The notes beneath the pieces were generated by a model. That model saw nothing but the letters and a program-made list of their open reading frames with translations, made no database searches and was not told the DNA's origin. From Parvimonas sp. oral taxon 110 str. F0139 (GTDB taxonomy: Bacteria > Bacillota > Clostridia > Tissierellales > Peptoniphilaceae), in NCBI RefSeq assembly GCF_000214475.1, contig NZ_AFII01000002.1, positions 682,001-746,000 of the forward strand: a DNA stretch of 64,000 bases, in the 5' to 3' direction. The position numbers and the translations under genes are program-made. How positions within the stretch are numbered: position 1 is the first letter of the stretch; every line of letters begins with the position of its first letter. Shown in pieces: positions 7,670 to 16,284 of this stretch.

Positions 7670-9721
7670 ATGAAAAAAATAACTAAGATGATTGTTTCAA
7701 GTGTATTAGCATTTGCAATGGTTATCGGAATGTTTTCATCCATGTTTTCACCTGCAAAAGTAAGCGCTGAAGGAAATGGAACAAAAAAAGTAACTTTGCA
7801 TAAATTACTTTTAAAGACAAAAGATGAATTAGAAAAATGGGATAGTGAAAAAGTCAAAAAAGGTGGTTACAATGGAACTCAAGACCTTAACCAACTAAAT
7901 CAAATTTTATCAAAAATTGGTGGTGGACATCCTGATTCTGTAAAAGAAATTCCTGGTGTTTATTTTGCATGGCAAAAGAAAAATAATGCTGGTGAATGGA
8001 AATACATCAAAAGTGATGGTTCAGAAGCTAGTGGATTAGATGATGCTAATATTTTAGGTGGTCTTACAACAGATAATGGTAAAGACTTTGATGTTACAAA
8101 ACTTCCTGCTGGTGAATACCAAATAGTTGAAATTAGAGAAAAATCAACTTATGTTGGTAAAGGTGGAGAAACATTAACTTCTCAAAAAGCTGTACCAGTT
8201 CTTATAACTTTACCTTTGGTTAAAGAAGACGGAGTTATCGAAAATGCTCATGTTTATCCAAAGAATGTTCAAGAAAAGCCTCAAGTTGATAAGAATCTTG
8301 AAGGAAAAACAGATTATAATAAAGCTGATCAACAAAAAGGTAATGTAAATAAGATGATTGGTGATGAAGTTCCATACGAAGTAAAAACTAAACTTCCTAA
8401 AGATGCTAAATATAAGACATTAAGATGGGAAGATACAATGACTAAAGGACTTACTTACAAAAAAGGTTTAGAACTTACTGTTAAAATATTAGACCCTGCT
8501 GAAAATATAGCATTAACATCTGGAACTGATTATGAATTAAAAGAAAATGGCAGCGGATTTGTTTTAAATTTCAAAGCTGATGGACTTAAGAAAATTGAAG
8601 ATGCTTGTAAAAAAGGCGAAGTAGAATTTATTTTAAAATATAAAGCTATTTTAAATGGGGAAGCTGTAGTTGATACTCCAGATAAGAACCAAGTTAAATT
8701 TGATTATGATAATAAAGTAAGAGAATTTAAAGATCCAAGAGAAAACGAAGTAACTCCAAAGGATAATTCTATAGAAGTTACAAAGAGTTGGGCTGAAGGA
8801 AATGCTCCTGCTGGTGTTACAGTAACATATTACTTATATGAAAAAGGTGCAACTGCTGGAGATGATAAGGTTGTAGATAGTGTTACTAAAAAGGACAATT
8901 TTAATCATAAATTTACAGGCTTAGATGCTAATAAAAAATACTATGTAAAAGAAATTGTTGCTGGATATACTCCTGAATATAAAACTGAAGCAGGAAAGGT
9001 TACTGTTAAGAATACAAAAACTCCTGATAGTCCTGTACCTGTAATTCCAACTTCTCCAGAAGTAGTAACTTATGGAAAGAAATTTGTTAAAACTGGCGAA
9101 AATGGAACTGATAGATTAGCTGGTGCTGAATTTGTTGTTGAAAATGCAAATGGTAAATTCTTAGGATTAAAAGACTCTGCTACAGTTAAAGCTGACAGAG
9201 ATGCCTATGCAGAAGCTCAAAAAAAATATGACGAAGCAATAAAAGCTTATAATGATTTAGAAACAAATAAGCAACAAGGTCAAGAAGGAAAAGAAGCTAA
9301 AGAAAAAATTGAACAAGCTAAGGTTATTCGTGATAAAGCATTCTTAAAAGTAAGAACTGACTATGAATGGACTACTGAAGCTAAGGCAGTTAAATTCACT
9401 TCCAACAAAGATGGTCAATTTGAAGTTGCAGGTCTTTTAGCAGGAAACTACAAACTAAAAGAAGTTAGAGCTCCTGAAGGTTATGCATTATTAAGCGGAA
9501 AAATTGATTTTGAAGTGAATGCAAATTCTTATTCAAGTGCTGGGGATATTAATTATTCTCAAGATCAAGCTGGTAAGACAGATGCAACAAAAGTTATAAA
9601 TAAAAAAGTTACTATTCCTCAAACAGGTGGAGTAGGTACAGTTATCTTCACTGTTATTGGTATTACTCTTATGGGAGTTGCAGTTTATGCAATGAAGAGA
9701 AGAAATGCTGAAGAAAAATAA
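7670..9721 (+). CDS. Major (backbone) pilin, LPXTG type
   Basis: The likely shaft subunit of a sortase-assembled pilus. A signal peptide ends near VSA-EG at residue 34. A pilin motif YPKN sits at 196-199, where Lys198 would be the acceptor in sortase polymerisation. Cna-B-type beta domains follow, with an E-box in KLKEVRAPEGYALL. The sorting signal IPQTG is at 649, followed by a membrane segment and a KRR tail. A helical insertion of about 60 residues rich in Ala, Lys and Glu lies within the last domain. The start has an AGGAGG site. Other GC-rich Cna-B pilins resemble it in layout. An A8 run at 9219-9226 reads in frame here. Confidence 0.92.
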   Translation: MKKITKMIVSSVLAFAMVIGMFSSMFSPAKVSAEGNGTKKVTLHKLLLKTKDELEKWDSEKVKKGGYNGTQDLNQLNQILSKIGGGHPDSVKEIPGVYFAWQKKNNAGEWKYIKSDGSEASGLDDANILGGLTTDNGKDFDVTKLPAGEYQIVEIREKSTYVGKGGETLTSQKAVPVLITLPLVKEDGVIENAHVYPKNVQEKPQVDKNLEGKTDYNKADQQKGNVNKMIGDEVPYEVKTKLPKDAKYKTLRWEDTMTKGLTYKKGLELTVKILDPAENIALTSGTDYELKENGSGFVLNFKADGLKKIEDACKKGEVEFILKYKAILNGEAVVDTPDKNQVKFDYDNKVREFKDPRENEVTPKDNSIEVTKSWAEGNAPAGVTVTYYLYEKGATAGDDKVVDSVTKKDNFNHKFTGLDANKKYYVKEIVAGYTPEYKTEAGKVTVKNTKTPDSPVPVIPTSPEVVTYGKKFVKTGENGTDRLAGAEFVVENANGKFLGLKDSATVKADRDAYAEAQKKYDEAIKAYNDLETNKQQGQEGKEAKEKIEQAKVIRDKAFLKVRTDYEWTTEAKAVKFTSNKDGQFEVAGLLAGNYKLKEVRAPEGYALLSGKIDFEVNANSYSSAGDINYSQDQAGKTDATKVINKKVTIPQTGGVGTVIFTVIGITLMGVAVYAMKRRNAEEK

Positions 9722-9740
9722 TCTATAAAAATTAAATAAT

Positions 9741-9770
9741 TATATCAGGAGTTTTCTCCTGATATAATTT
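9741..9770 (+). terminator. Hairpin between the backbone and minor pilin genes
   Basis: An 11-bp perfect stem (TATATCAGGAG/CTCCTGATATA) with a TTTT loop is followed by ATTTTAG. The T-tract is short, so it may act as a leaky terminator or RNA-stability element that lowers expression of the next gene. Confidence 0.6.
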
Positions 9771-9790
9771 TAGTTGAAGGAGAAGAAGCA

Positions 9791-10984
9791 TTGAAAAAAT
9801 TTACGAAAAATTTAATATCTATTGTAATGGCTTTTGTATTGCTTCTGAATATAGGCTTTATTAGCAAAACAGTATTTGCATCTGAAACTATAGATATTTT
9901 CTTGATTTCTCAAAAGGGAAAAGAAGAGAAAAAACCTATAAGAGATACTAAGTTAAAAGTTTGGAAGCTTAAAGACAGTTATGCTAATAAAGAAAAAAGT
10001 GAAATTATCGAAGAACTAAAAGATTTAAAAGATGAAGATATAAGTAAAGAAAATGGTAATTTTACAGAAACATCTAAAAGTGATGTAGATGGAAGGATTA
10101 CTTTAAGTCTTGAAAAAGGAACTTATTATGTAAGAGAAGTTTCGGATAATTCAAGAGATTATGAAATATCACCTTTTGTTTTTAAAGTTCCTGATGACGG
10201 AAATACAATTTATTCTAAAACAATTGTAAAAATACCTGATATTTTAGGAAAAGTAAGACTTTTAAAAATATCAGAAGAAAATAACCCTCTTGAAAATGTA
10301 GGTTTTAAATTATATATGAGAACTGCTAATGGAGATGTCGAAGTTCCACTAATAGAAAACTCATACGACAAAGAGGGTTCAACAAGAACACTCTATACGG
10401 ACAAGGATGGACAGATTTTTATTGATAAATTACCTTTAGGAGAATATTTCTTTAGAGAAATTGAACCACTTTCAGGCTATGTAATAGACAAGAGAGATAC
10501 TTCATTTAAAATCGTTGATGAAAATGAGATTTCTCTTAAAGTAATAAACAAAAAAGCAGAAACAGGAGACAAATTATTTGTTAAAGTTTCAAGTGGTAAA
10601 AATCCGAATTTCCTTGAAGGTGCTCATTTTAAAGTAATGATAAAAGATGGAAATAAATTTATTCCTTTTAAAAGAGATGGTAAAGATTATGTACTTGTTT
10701 CTGGTAAAAACGGAGGGTTCAAAGTTGAAAATCTTCCTTTTGGAACATACTACTTAGTAGAGACAAAAGCTCCAAAAGGTTATAGTTTGCTTTCAGAAAG
10801 TATTGAATTTAAAATAGATGCAAATTCAAAGACTAATGAGGCAACAATTATAAAAAATAAACCGTTTAGAAGAGGACTTCCAAAAACTGGAGATATTCTA
10901 TTTTTAATTATGACTGTTGGTGGTATAGTAATTTTTATTACTGGATATTTTATTAACAGAAAAGGAAAGAGTAAACAAAATTAA
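9791..10984 (+). CDS. Minor (ancillary) pilin, LPXTG type
   Basis: A secreted, wall-anchored protein of 397 residues. The signal peptide (about 1-31, ending VFA-SE) is followed by three prealbumin/Cna-B-like domains with E-box-like VREVSD, FREIEP and LVETKAPKGYSLL motifs. The sorting signal LPKTG is at 363, with a membrane segment and basic tail. No YPKN pilin motif is evident, so it is more likely incorporated as a base or accessory subunit than as a shaft. It starts with TTG after a good GAAGGAGAAG site. It lies 69 bp after the backbone gene, beyond a leaky-terminator-like hairpin. Confidence 0.88.
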   Translation: MKKFTKNLISIVMAFVLLLNIGFISKTVFASETIDIFLISQKGKEEKKPIRDTKLKVWKLKDSYANKEKSEIIEELKDLKDEDISKENGNFTETSKSDVDGRITLSLEKGTYYVREVSDNSRDYEISPFVFKVPDDGNTIYSKTIVKIPDILGKVRLLKISEENNPLENVGFKLYMRTANGDVEVPLIENSYDKEGSTRTLYTDKDGQIFIDKLPLGEYFFREIEPLSGYVIDKRDTSFKIVDENEISLKVINKKAETGDKLFVKVSSGKNPNFLEGAHFKVMIKDGNKFIPFKRDGKDYVLVSGKNGGFKVENLPFGTYYLVETKAPKGYSLLSESIEFKIDANSKTNEATIIKNKPFRRGLPKTGDILFLIMTVGGIVIFITGYFINRKGKSKQN

Positions 10985-11071
10985 TCAATTTTAATATTAA
11001 TAAGATTGTCAGAGCATTGCAAGATATTGTATATGACGATGATTTAGAGAGATTTTAAATAGAAAATTACT

Positions 11072-11106
11072 AAAGAGCTGAGTAGTAAAACTACTAGCTC
11101 TTTTTT
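11072..11106 (+). terminator. Terminator of the pilin operon
   Basis: An AAAGAGCT-GAGTAG stem pairs with CTACT-AGCTCTTT, followed by a T-run. It lies about 90 bp after the minor pilin stop. Confidence 0.8.
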
Positions 11107-11118
11107 GTTATTGAGAAT

Positions 11119-11147
11119 TGCACAAAAAGGAAGATTTATGTTATAAT
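11119..11147 (+). promoter_or_regulatory. Promoter of the SHIRT/cell-wall-binding protein gene
   Basis: TTGCAC, exactly 17 bp, then a perfect TATAAT. The untranslated leader would be about 100 nt. Confidence 0.6.
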
Positions 11148-11251
11148 ATTAATTGCTATTATCATAATTACTTATATTAGATTAATTTTATTTGTCTAAA
11201 ATAATGTAATTAAGTTCCGATAGCAAAATATTTTAATAAAAAGGGGGAAAA

Positions 11252-12496
11252 ATGAAGAAGATAAGTTCAAAAATTCTTATTCTTACAATGTTAGTTGCAG
11301 TATTGCCGAACGTAAGTTTTGCAGAGCAAGAAAAGAGTGAAAAAGCTCATAATGTTGGTACAAATTTTATTAATCGGAGAGAGACTGAGAAAAAATATGA
11401 TGTAATACCTACATTTGTATCAGGAACAGCAGGTAAAAAATTACCAGATGGAGTAGAAAACCAAATTCCACAATCAGCTATTGACGCACCAAAAGGTTTT
11501 AAATATCCACTTAAAACTGATTTTAAAGAAGTAAAGGCTGATGGTGGAATTTGGAAGTTCAAAAGATGGGAAAAAGTTAATTCAGACGGAACTAAAACAG
11601 TAGTAAATAATGAAGTTCAAATTGTAAACGAAGATATCAAATTACAAGGAGTTTGGGAGTTTGAAAAAGAAGGTCAAGTAAATAAATTTAAGGTAGTATA
11701 TAGATTTATTGCAGTCCCTGACGATAGAGATTTACCAGAAGCAGTTAAAAATAAAAAACCTGCAGATAAATACAATGTTCCAAATGGTACAAAAATAACT
11801 CTTCCAAAATTTGATGATGTAAAAGTTGAAGGTGGAACTTGGAAATTCATAACTTGGAAGGTTCCTAAAAATAATCAAGTTGAACCTATAGAAAATGAAG
11901 CAATAGTTGAAAATGATGATTTAAGATTACAAGGCGAATGGAAATTTGTAGAAGACAATCAAGAACAACCAAATCCACAAGCTTATAAATGGGTTCAAAA
12001 TGATAATGGAAAATGGAGTTATCAATCAGCTGATGGAAAGTATAAAGTTAAAGACAGCTGGAAATTCATAAATAATGAATGGTATTTATTTGACAAAGAT
12101 GGTTATATGATGGCTAATAGCTGGGTTAAAGACAATGGAAAATGGTACTATTTAGAAGCAACTGGTTCAATGTCAAAAAGTGAATGGGTATATAAAGACA
12201 GAAGCTGGTTTTATGCTAAATCTAATGGAAGCATAGCAGAAAAAGAATGGGTATACGTAGGTGGAAATTGGTTCTACGCTAAATCAGGCGGATACATTGC
12301 TGAAAATCAATGGGTATATGAAGGCGGAAACTGGTTCTATGCTAAATCTAACGGATATATTGTAGAAAATGAATGGATTTTTGTTGGTGGTAAGTGGTAT
12401 TATGCTCAAAAAGGAGGATATATCGCTCAAGGCAAAACGCTTAGAATAAGAAATGTAGATTATACTTTTGATAATTCTGGAGCTTGGATTAGATGA
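11252..12496 (+). CDS. Secreted protein with SHIRT-like domains and cell-wall-binding repeats
   Basis: A signal peptide (about 1-24, ending SFA-EQ) leads two related domains, about residues 45-140 and 145-235. Each has the pattern FVSGTAGKKLPDGV or YRFIAVPDDRDLPEAV, then GGxWKFxxW and LQGxWxF, as in SHIRT/MucBP-type surface domains. From about 245 to the end are eight or so 20-residue aromatic repeats of the type W-x-Y-G-x-W-[FY]-Y, the choline- or glucan-binding kind that hold proteins on the wall without covalent linkage. There is no LPXTG. The start has a GGGGGA site. It is probably a surface adhesin, but the ligand cannot be deduced. Confidence 0.85.
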   Translation: MKKISSKILILTMLVAVLPNVSFAEQEKSEKAHNVGTNFINRRETEKKYDVIPTFVSGTAGKKLPDGVENQIPQSAIDAPKGFKYPLKTDFKEVKADGGIWKFKRWEKVNSDGTKTVVNNEVQIVNEDIKLQGVWEFEKEGQVNKFKVVYRFIAVPDDRDLPEAVKNKKPADKYNVPNGTKITLPKFDDVKVEGGTWKFITWKVPKNNQVEPIENEAIVENDDLRLQGEWKFVEDNQEQPNPQAYKWVQNDNGKWSYQSADGKYKVKDSWKFINNEWYLFDKDGYMMANSWVKDNGKWYYLEATGSMSKSEWVYKDRSWFYAKSNGSIAEKEWVYVGGNWFYAKSGGYIAENQWVYEGGNWFYAKSNGYIVENEWIFVGGKWYYAQKGGYIAQGKTLRIRNVDYTFDNSGAWIR

Positions 12497-12561
12497 TTTT
12501 TAAAAAATAATTATTTTATTATTAAAATAGTTGATATAAGAAAAAAATATTAATAAAATAG

Positions 12562-12590
12562 AAAAAGGCTAGCATCAACTAGCCTTTTTT
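12562..12590 (+). terminator. Intrinsic terminator
   Basis: AAAAAGGCTAG pairs with CTAGCCTTTTT across a six-base loop, with T6 at the end. It follows the cell-wall-binding protein gene. Confidence 0.85.
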
Positions 12591-12659
12591 ATTACGAAGT
12601 AACAAGGTTCCCGGGCACCCACCCGATGCAAAGCATCGTGGAAGGGTGGGGTTGTTATT
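12591..12659 (+). repeat. Dispersed palindromic repeat, copy 2
   Basis: A well-preserved unit with GTAACAAGGTTCCCGGG, the GATGC-AAA-GCATC core and GGGTGGGG. It is in direct tandem with copy 3. Confidence 0.9.
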
Positions 12660-12725
12660 ACGAAGTAACAAGGTTCCTGGGCACCCACCCGATGCAAAGC
12701 ATCGAGGAAGGGTGGGGTTCTTATT
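12658..12725 (+). repeat. Dispersed palindromic repeat, copy 3
   Basis: A second unit directly following copy 2, about 67 bp apart, with a few substitutions (TCCTGGG, CATCGAGG). It ends 8 bp before the thiT stop codon. Confidence 0.9.
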
Positions 12726-12733
12726 GTGAAAAA

Positions 12734-13381
12734 TTAATTTGTTTTAAAATTGCTTGATTTTAATTTTTCTAAAGTATTTCTTACTATTGGTATTAAAAGT
12801 AATGCGACTGTTAAAGCACCTTCAGTTCCGATATATGAAATATTATACCAGATTGAATAAAATAGTGGGTTCCAACCTTCTGGTGCGTAGGCTCCGAAAA
12901 ATACATAACCTGATAATGTTGCAAAGATAAATCTTCCTGTAATTGAAATAAGGTAAGCAGGGATTAATTTATCTTTTTTAGTTGCAAACAATCCGCTAAG
13001 TCCAAGAGAACCAAATGCTAGGATATAGTCGATAATTGCTTGAAATGGGGTATAAACTTCGGGCTTAATCAATAAATTTAAAAGTCCAAAAGTTATACCT
13101 GCTATAAGTCCTACTCGAAGTCCGAACATATAACCAATGAAAACAATAAAAATCATTGAAAATAAAGTAATACTTCCACCTTGTGGTAGGCTTAAAAACT
13201 TTATTTGATTTGCACTAATTCCAAGAGCTAATAAAATAGCAGAGTAAGTTAGTGCTTTTGTAGAAAATATTTTTTCATCTCTCCTAAAATAAAAGACAAA
13301 AAATAAAAAAGCAAAGGAAATCAACAATATAATAGTTGTTTTTCCAGCAGTACTTGAGAAAAATTTTCCAAAATTTTCCAT
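12734..13381 (-). CDS. thiT: Thiamine ECF transporter substrate-binding subunit ThiT
   Basis: A membrane protein of 215 residues with six hydrophobic segments, matching the ThiT (YuaJ) family. These bind thiamine and work with a shared ECF ATPase/EcfT module encoded elsewhere. Recognisable features are the conserved GLRVGLIAGITFGLLNLL region and a C-terminal aromatic stretch (WNPLFYSIWYN). An upstream GTG at 13417 would extend it, but its codons include the AGGAGG ribosome site, so ATG 13381 is the true start. A TPP riboswitch upstream independently supports the thiamine role. It is convergent with the surface-protein gene, separated by two repeats. Confidence 0.92.
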   Translation of the reverse strand: MENFGKFFSSTAGKTTIILLISFAFLFFVFYFRRDEKIFSTKALTYSAILLALGISANQIKFLSLPQGGSITLFSMIFIVFIGYMFGLRVGLIAGITFGLLNLLIKPEVYTPFQAIIDYILAFGSLGLSGLFATKKDKLIPAYLISITGRFIFATLSGYVFFGAYAPEGWNPLFYSIWYNISYIGTEGALTVALLLIPIVRNTLEKLKSSNFKTN

Positions 13382-13425
13382 AAAAAAACCTCCTAAGATA
13401 TTCACTAGAAAGTCCACAAAAAAAG

Positions 13426-13506
13426 ACTATTCAACTTCCCTACGTCAGTATTAACTGAATCAGGTACAAAGGGTATTTCTCAGCTTAGTAGCACCCCTAG
13501 CGAATA
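13426..13506 (-). ncRNA. TPP riboswitch (THI element)
   Basis: On the minus strand the conserved blocks appear in order: CTAGGGGTGC, GCTGAGA, ACCCTTTG, ACCTGATTCAG, TTAATACTGACGTAGGGAAG. It lies about 45 bp upstream of the thiT start and would switch ThiT off when thiamine pyrophosphate is abundant. No separate strong terminator is visible between it and the AGGAGG site, so control of translation initiation is likely. Confidence 0.95.
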
Positions 13507-13636
13507 AAAATATTTTGTATTTATATACTTTAATTTTTTACCCCTTTGGTAATCCATTAAACATAAAATCTTATTGAGTAAATTTTTTAAAAGTGATATA
13601 CTTAAATATATTTTAAGTAGAAATTAAGGAGATATT

Positions 13637-14380
13637 ATGAAAAAAATATTAAATTTAGCCCATAGGGGATTTTCCGGAAAATATCCTGAAAATACAAAAA
13701 TTGCCTTTTTAAAGGCTATTGAACATTCTGATTGTGACGGTTTTGAAACTGATGTCCATATGACAAAGGATAAAAAACTTGTAATAATTCACGACGATAC
13801 TGTTGACAGAACTTGTTCAAACGGTAGTGGTTTTATAAAGGACTTGACTTCAAAAGAGCTTTTGCAAATGGAATTTGGCTCACATAAAGGAAGCGAGTTT
13901 TTAGGAGAAAAAATTATATTTTTAGATGAGCTTTTACAAATTGTAAAGGATAATAAACTTTTTGTAAATTTAGAGCTTAAAAATAACTATGTTTTTTACT
14001 ATGGACTTGAAGAGGCTGTTATTAAAATGGTAAAAGAGTTTGGACTTAAGGATGATGTAATTTTATCCTCATTTAATCATGAGTCAATGGAACTTTGCAA
14101 ACAAATTGATCCTACTTTTAAGACAGGACTTCTCTTTGAAAGTCCAATGATGAATACAGTTGAATATATGAGAGGTATTAAGCACGAAGCTGTTCATCCG
14201 GGATATTATATGCTTTTACAAAAGCCATCTTGGGTAGAAGAATTTAAAAAGATGGGTCTTGAAATAAATACTTGGACAGTAAATGATGAAAAAGCAATGA
14301 AATATCTAGTTGAAATGGGAGTAGATGCTCTAATTGGAAATTATCCAGATTTAACATCAAAAGTTTTAAAGGAATTATAA
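13637..14380 (+). CDS. Glycerophosphodiester phosphodiesterase
   Basis: Cytosolic GDPD-family enzyme that hydrolyses glycerophosphodiesters to glycerol 3-phosphate and an alcohol. The N-terminal LAHRGFSGKYPENT motif, then GFETDVHMTKD and IHDDTVDRT, hold the metal ligands and catalytic histidines of the family. The C-terminus has NTWTVND and the usual ALIGNYPD end. The length of 247 residues is typical. There is no signal peptide, as in UgpQ-type enzymes. The start has an AAGGAGA site. A glycerol kinase lies further along at 36.4 kb but is not linked. Confidence 0.93.
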   Translation: MKKILNLAHRGFSGKYPENTKIAFLKAIEHSDCDGFETDVHMTKDKKLVIIHDDTVDRTCSNGSGFIKDLTSKELLQMEFGSHKGSEFLGEKIIFLDELLQIVKDNKLFVNLELKNNYVFYYGLEEAVIKMVKEFGLKDDVILSSFNHESMELCKQIDPTFKTGLLFESPMMNTVEYMRGIKHEAVHPGYYMLLQKPSWVEEFKKMGLEINTWTVNDEKAMKYLVEMGVDALIGNYPDLTSKVLKEL

Positions 14381-14397
14381 AAAAATCTTTAAAAGTA

Positions 14398-14426
14398 TTG
14401 CAATTAGTATATATTTATGATATAAT
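14398..14426 (+). promoter_or_regulatory. rplM-rpsI promoter
   Basis: TTGCAA, 17 bp, TATAAT, immediately before the ribosomal protein leader. Confidence 0.7.
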
Positions 14427-14470
14427 ACTCAAGTATCACTTTTGGATACATGATATTTAAAAAGCCTTGT

Positions 14471-14574
14471 CTTTTTACAATATCGATCGCATAGCAGTCG
14501 AGGTTGCGATTAATAAGTCCTCGCCTACAAAATCGCTGGGTAGCGATGTCTAAATAACCCAATATTGTAAAAAG
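14471..14574 (+). ncRNA. Structured leader of rplM-rpsI (L13 leader-like)
   Basis: CTTTTTACAATAT at 14471 pairs perfectly with ATATTGTAAAAAG at 14562, a 13-bp closing stem. The roughly 80 nt inside contain shorter hairpins such as ATCGCTGGGTAGCGAT and ATCGCATAGCAGTCGAGGTTGCGAT. Position upstream of rplM matches the Firmicutes L13 leader, thought to bind ribosomal protein L13 for autoregulation. Assignment to that Rfam family is by position and architecture. Confidence 0.75.
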
Positions 14575-14591
14575 AATTAAGGAGGAATGAA

Positions 14592-15026
14592 ATGAAAAGT
14601 TACGTAGCAAAACCTTGCGATGTAAATCGTAAATGGTATGTAGTTGATGCAAAAGACGTTGTTTTAGGTAGACTTGCAACTGAAGTTGCTTCAATCTTAA
14701 GAGGAAAGAAAAATGTTAGATTCCAACCATCATTCGATATGGGAGATTATGTTATTGTTGTTAATGCTGAAAAAGTTAAATTAACTGGTAAGAAATTACA
14801 ACAAAAAGAACATAGATACTATACTGGATATTCAAATGGTTTAAAAGCTATTTCTTATGAAAAAATGTTACAAACTAAACCTGAAAAAGTTATCGAATTA
14901 GCTGTTAAGGGAATGCTTCCAAAGAATACTTTAGGAAGACAAATGTTCAAGAAATTAAAGGTTTATGCAGGTCCTGAACACAATCACGAAGCACAACAAC
15001 CTGAAGTTTTAACATTAAGTGAATAG
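14592..15026 (+). CDS. rplM: 50S ribosomal protein L13
   Basis: Standard-length L13 (144 residues) with the family blocks [53 protein letters not shown] and [21 protein letters not shown]. It assembles early into the large subunit. It has an AAGGAGGA site and is followed 23 bp later by rpsI, the conserved L13-S9 operon order. Confidence 0.98.
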   Translation: MKSYVAKPCDVNRKWYVVDAKDVVLGRLATEVASILRGKKNVRFQPSFDMGDYVIVVNAEKVKLTGKKLQQKEHRYYTGYSNGLKAISYEKMLQTKPEKVIELAVKGMLPKNTLGRQMFKKLKVYAGPEHNHEAQQPEVLTLSE

Positions 15027-15049
15027 GAATAGAAAGGAGATTAACATAT

Positions 15050-15439
15050 ATGGCAACTCAATATATAGGAACAGGAAGAAGAAAAACTTCAGTAGCTAGA
15101 GTTTTCTTAACACCTGGAAACGGAAAATTTGTTATTAATAAAAAAGATATAGATGAATATTTTGATTATGATACTTTAAAGGTTACTGCAAAATCACCTT
15201 TAGAAATAACAGAAAGTCTTGGTAAATTCGACGTTTATGTAAATGTTAAAGGTGGCGGATTTACAGGACAAGCTGGAGCAATCAGACATGGTATTGCAAG
15301 AGCATTATTGGAAGTTTCTGCTGAATTAAGACCTGTATTAAAAAGAGCTGGTTTCTTAACAAGAGACCCTCGTAAGAAAGAAAGAAAGAAATATGGTCTT
15401 AAAAAGGCAAGAAGAAGCCCACAATTCTCAAAGAGATAA
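15050..15439 (+). CDS. rpsI: 30S ribosomal protein S9
   Basis: Complete S9 of 129 residues: start [15 protein letters not shown], middle [22 protein letters not shown], and the basic C-terminus [12 protein letters not shown] that reaches the P-site tRNA in the ribosome. It is cotranscribed with rplM and ends at a strong terminator. Confidence 0.98.
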   Translation: MATQYIGTGRRKTSVARVFLTPGNGKFVINKKDIDEYFDYDTLKVTAKSPLEITESLGKFDVYVNVKGGGFTGQAGAIRHGIARALLEVSAELRPVLKRAGFLTRDPRKKERKKYGLKKARRSPQFSKR

Positions 15440-15454
15440 GATAAAAAAATTTGG

Positions 15455-15490
15455 AGTGTTGGAAAATACGTATTTTCCAACACTTTTTTT
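15455..15490 (+). terminator. Terminator of rplM-rpsI
   Basis: A 15-bp near-perfect palindrome (AGTGTTGGAAAATA and its complement) is followed by a run of T. Confidence 0.95.
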
Positions 15491-15491
15491 A

Positions 15492-15562
15492 TTATTGCTA
15501 AATAACAAGGTTCCCGGGCACCCACCCGATGCGAAGCATCGTGGAAGGGTGGGGTTCTTATT
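15492..15562 (+). repeat. Dispersed palindromic repeat, copy 4
   Basis: A full unit with AACAAGGTTCCCGGGC, GATGC-GAA-GCATC and GGGTGGGGTTCTTATT. It directly follows the rpsI terminator. Confidence 0.9.
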
Positions 15563-15637
15563 GCTTAAATTATTTTAAAAAGCTAAAAAATGTATAAAAA
15601 CTTACTAGTAGCATACAAGTAGCATACAAAATTATAA

Positions 15638-15665
15638 TAAAAAATAGAGTGATAATTCACTCTAT
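15638..15665 (-). terminator. Terminator of the Ltp-like gene
   Basis: A 9-bp stem (ATAGAGTGA/TCACTCTAT) is followed on the minus strand by six T. A direct repeat of GTAGCATACAA lies just beyond it at about 15608-15629. Confidence 0.75.
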
Positions 15666-15699
15666 CAAGGTAATAGTTCTATTGCTTTTTTTATCTAAA

Positions 15700-16284
15700 T
15701 TATTTTTTTAAATGTTTAATTGCGTACTCCGTTTCTTCTTCACTAAATAGTTCAACATCAATCATAAAATCTCTAATCTGCTTCAAATCAAAATTCTTAT
15801 ATCCATCAATTTTTTTTACAGCTTGTTCTTTAAAATCAACATTTAAATTATCAACCGCATATTGTGCTGCTTCTTTGCTAAAGCCATCTCCATTGACTAA
15901 TTCGTCTTTATTTGTAGAACTAAGTTGATAATATATCCATTTTTTAGATCTATACATATAATGAGAGTAATGTTGAGCTTTTTTTAGAGCTTCTTTGTAC
16001 TCTTGAGGAATATTTCCATTTGCAGTTGCTTTTTTTACAGCCTCTCTATTTTCTTTCTCAATTCTTTCATCTTCTATTTTTTGCTTTTCTCTTTTTTCAT
16101 CCTTCTCTTTTTTATAATTATCTATCTGTTTTTCTGTTTCTTTCTTTTTTTGAGTATTTTGTTCGGTTGTTACCTTTGTATCTTGTTTTTTTGATGAAGA
16201 ATCTTTTTTACTTGAATAATAGTAGATTCCAAAAACAACCACTAAAGATAAACCAACTAATAAAATTGTTATATTTTTTTTCAT
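15700..16284 (-). CDS. Membrane-anchored Ltp-like protein
   Basis: An N-terminal membrane anchor (about residues 5-24) is followed by a very charged Lys/Glu linker (about 27-90) and a C-terminal region with two Ltp-type repeats. The first is ALKKAQHYSHYMYRSKKWIY with SKEAAQYAVDNL; the second is AVKKIDGYKNF with SEEETEYAIKHL. The Ltp domain is named after a lipoprotein of Streptococcus phage TP-J34 that blocks DNA injection by other phages. Most chromosomal members have unknown roles. There is no lipobox cysteine here, so it is a membrane anchor rather than a lipoprotein. It stands alone with its own terminator. Confidence 0.8.
   Translation of the reverse strand: MKKNITILLVGLSLVVVFGIYYYSSKKDSSSKKQDTKVTTEQNTQKKKETEKQIDNYKKEKDEKREKQKIEDERIEKENREAVKKATANGNIPQEYKEALKKAQHYSHYMYRSKKWIYYQLSSTNKDELVNGDGFSKEAAQYAVDNLNVDFKEQAVKKIDGYKNFDLKQIRDFMIDVELFSEEETEYAIKHLKK

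Noticed and set aside
10990..11060. Possible gene remnant ending VRALQDIVYDDDLERF-stop
   Set aside because: The frame is too short to identify, has no start or ribosome site, and lies in the 3' region of the pilin operon.
15393..15578. Short open frames translating the GC-rich repeats (for example GAREPC or VPGHPPDAKH peptides)
   Set aside because: The same peptides appear at each repeat copy in different frames, without start signals; they are products of the repeat DNA.
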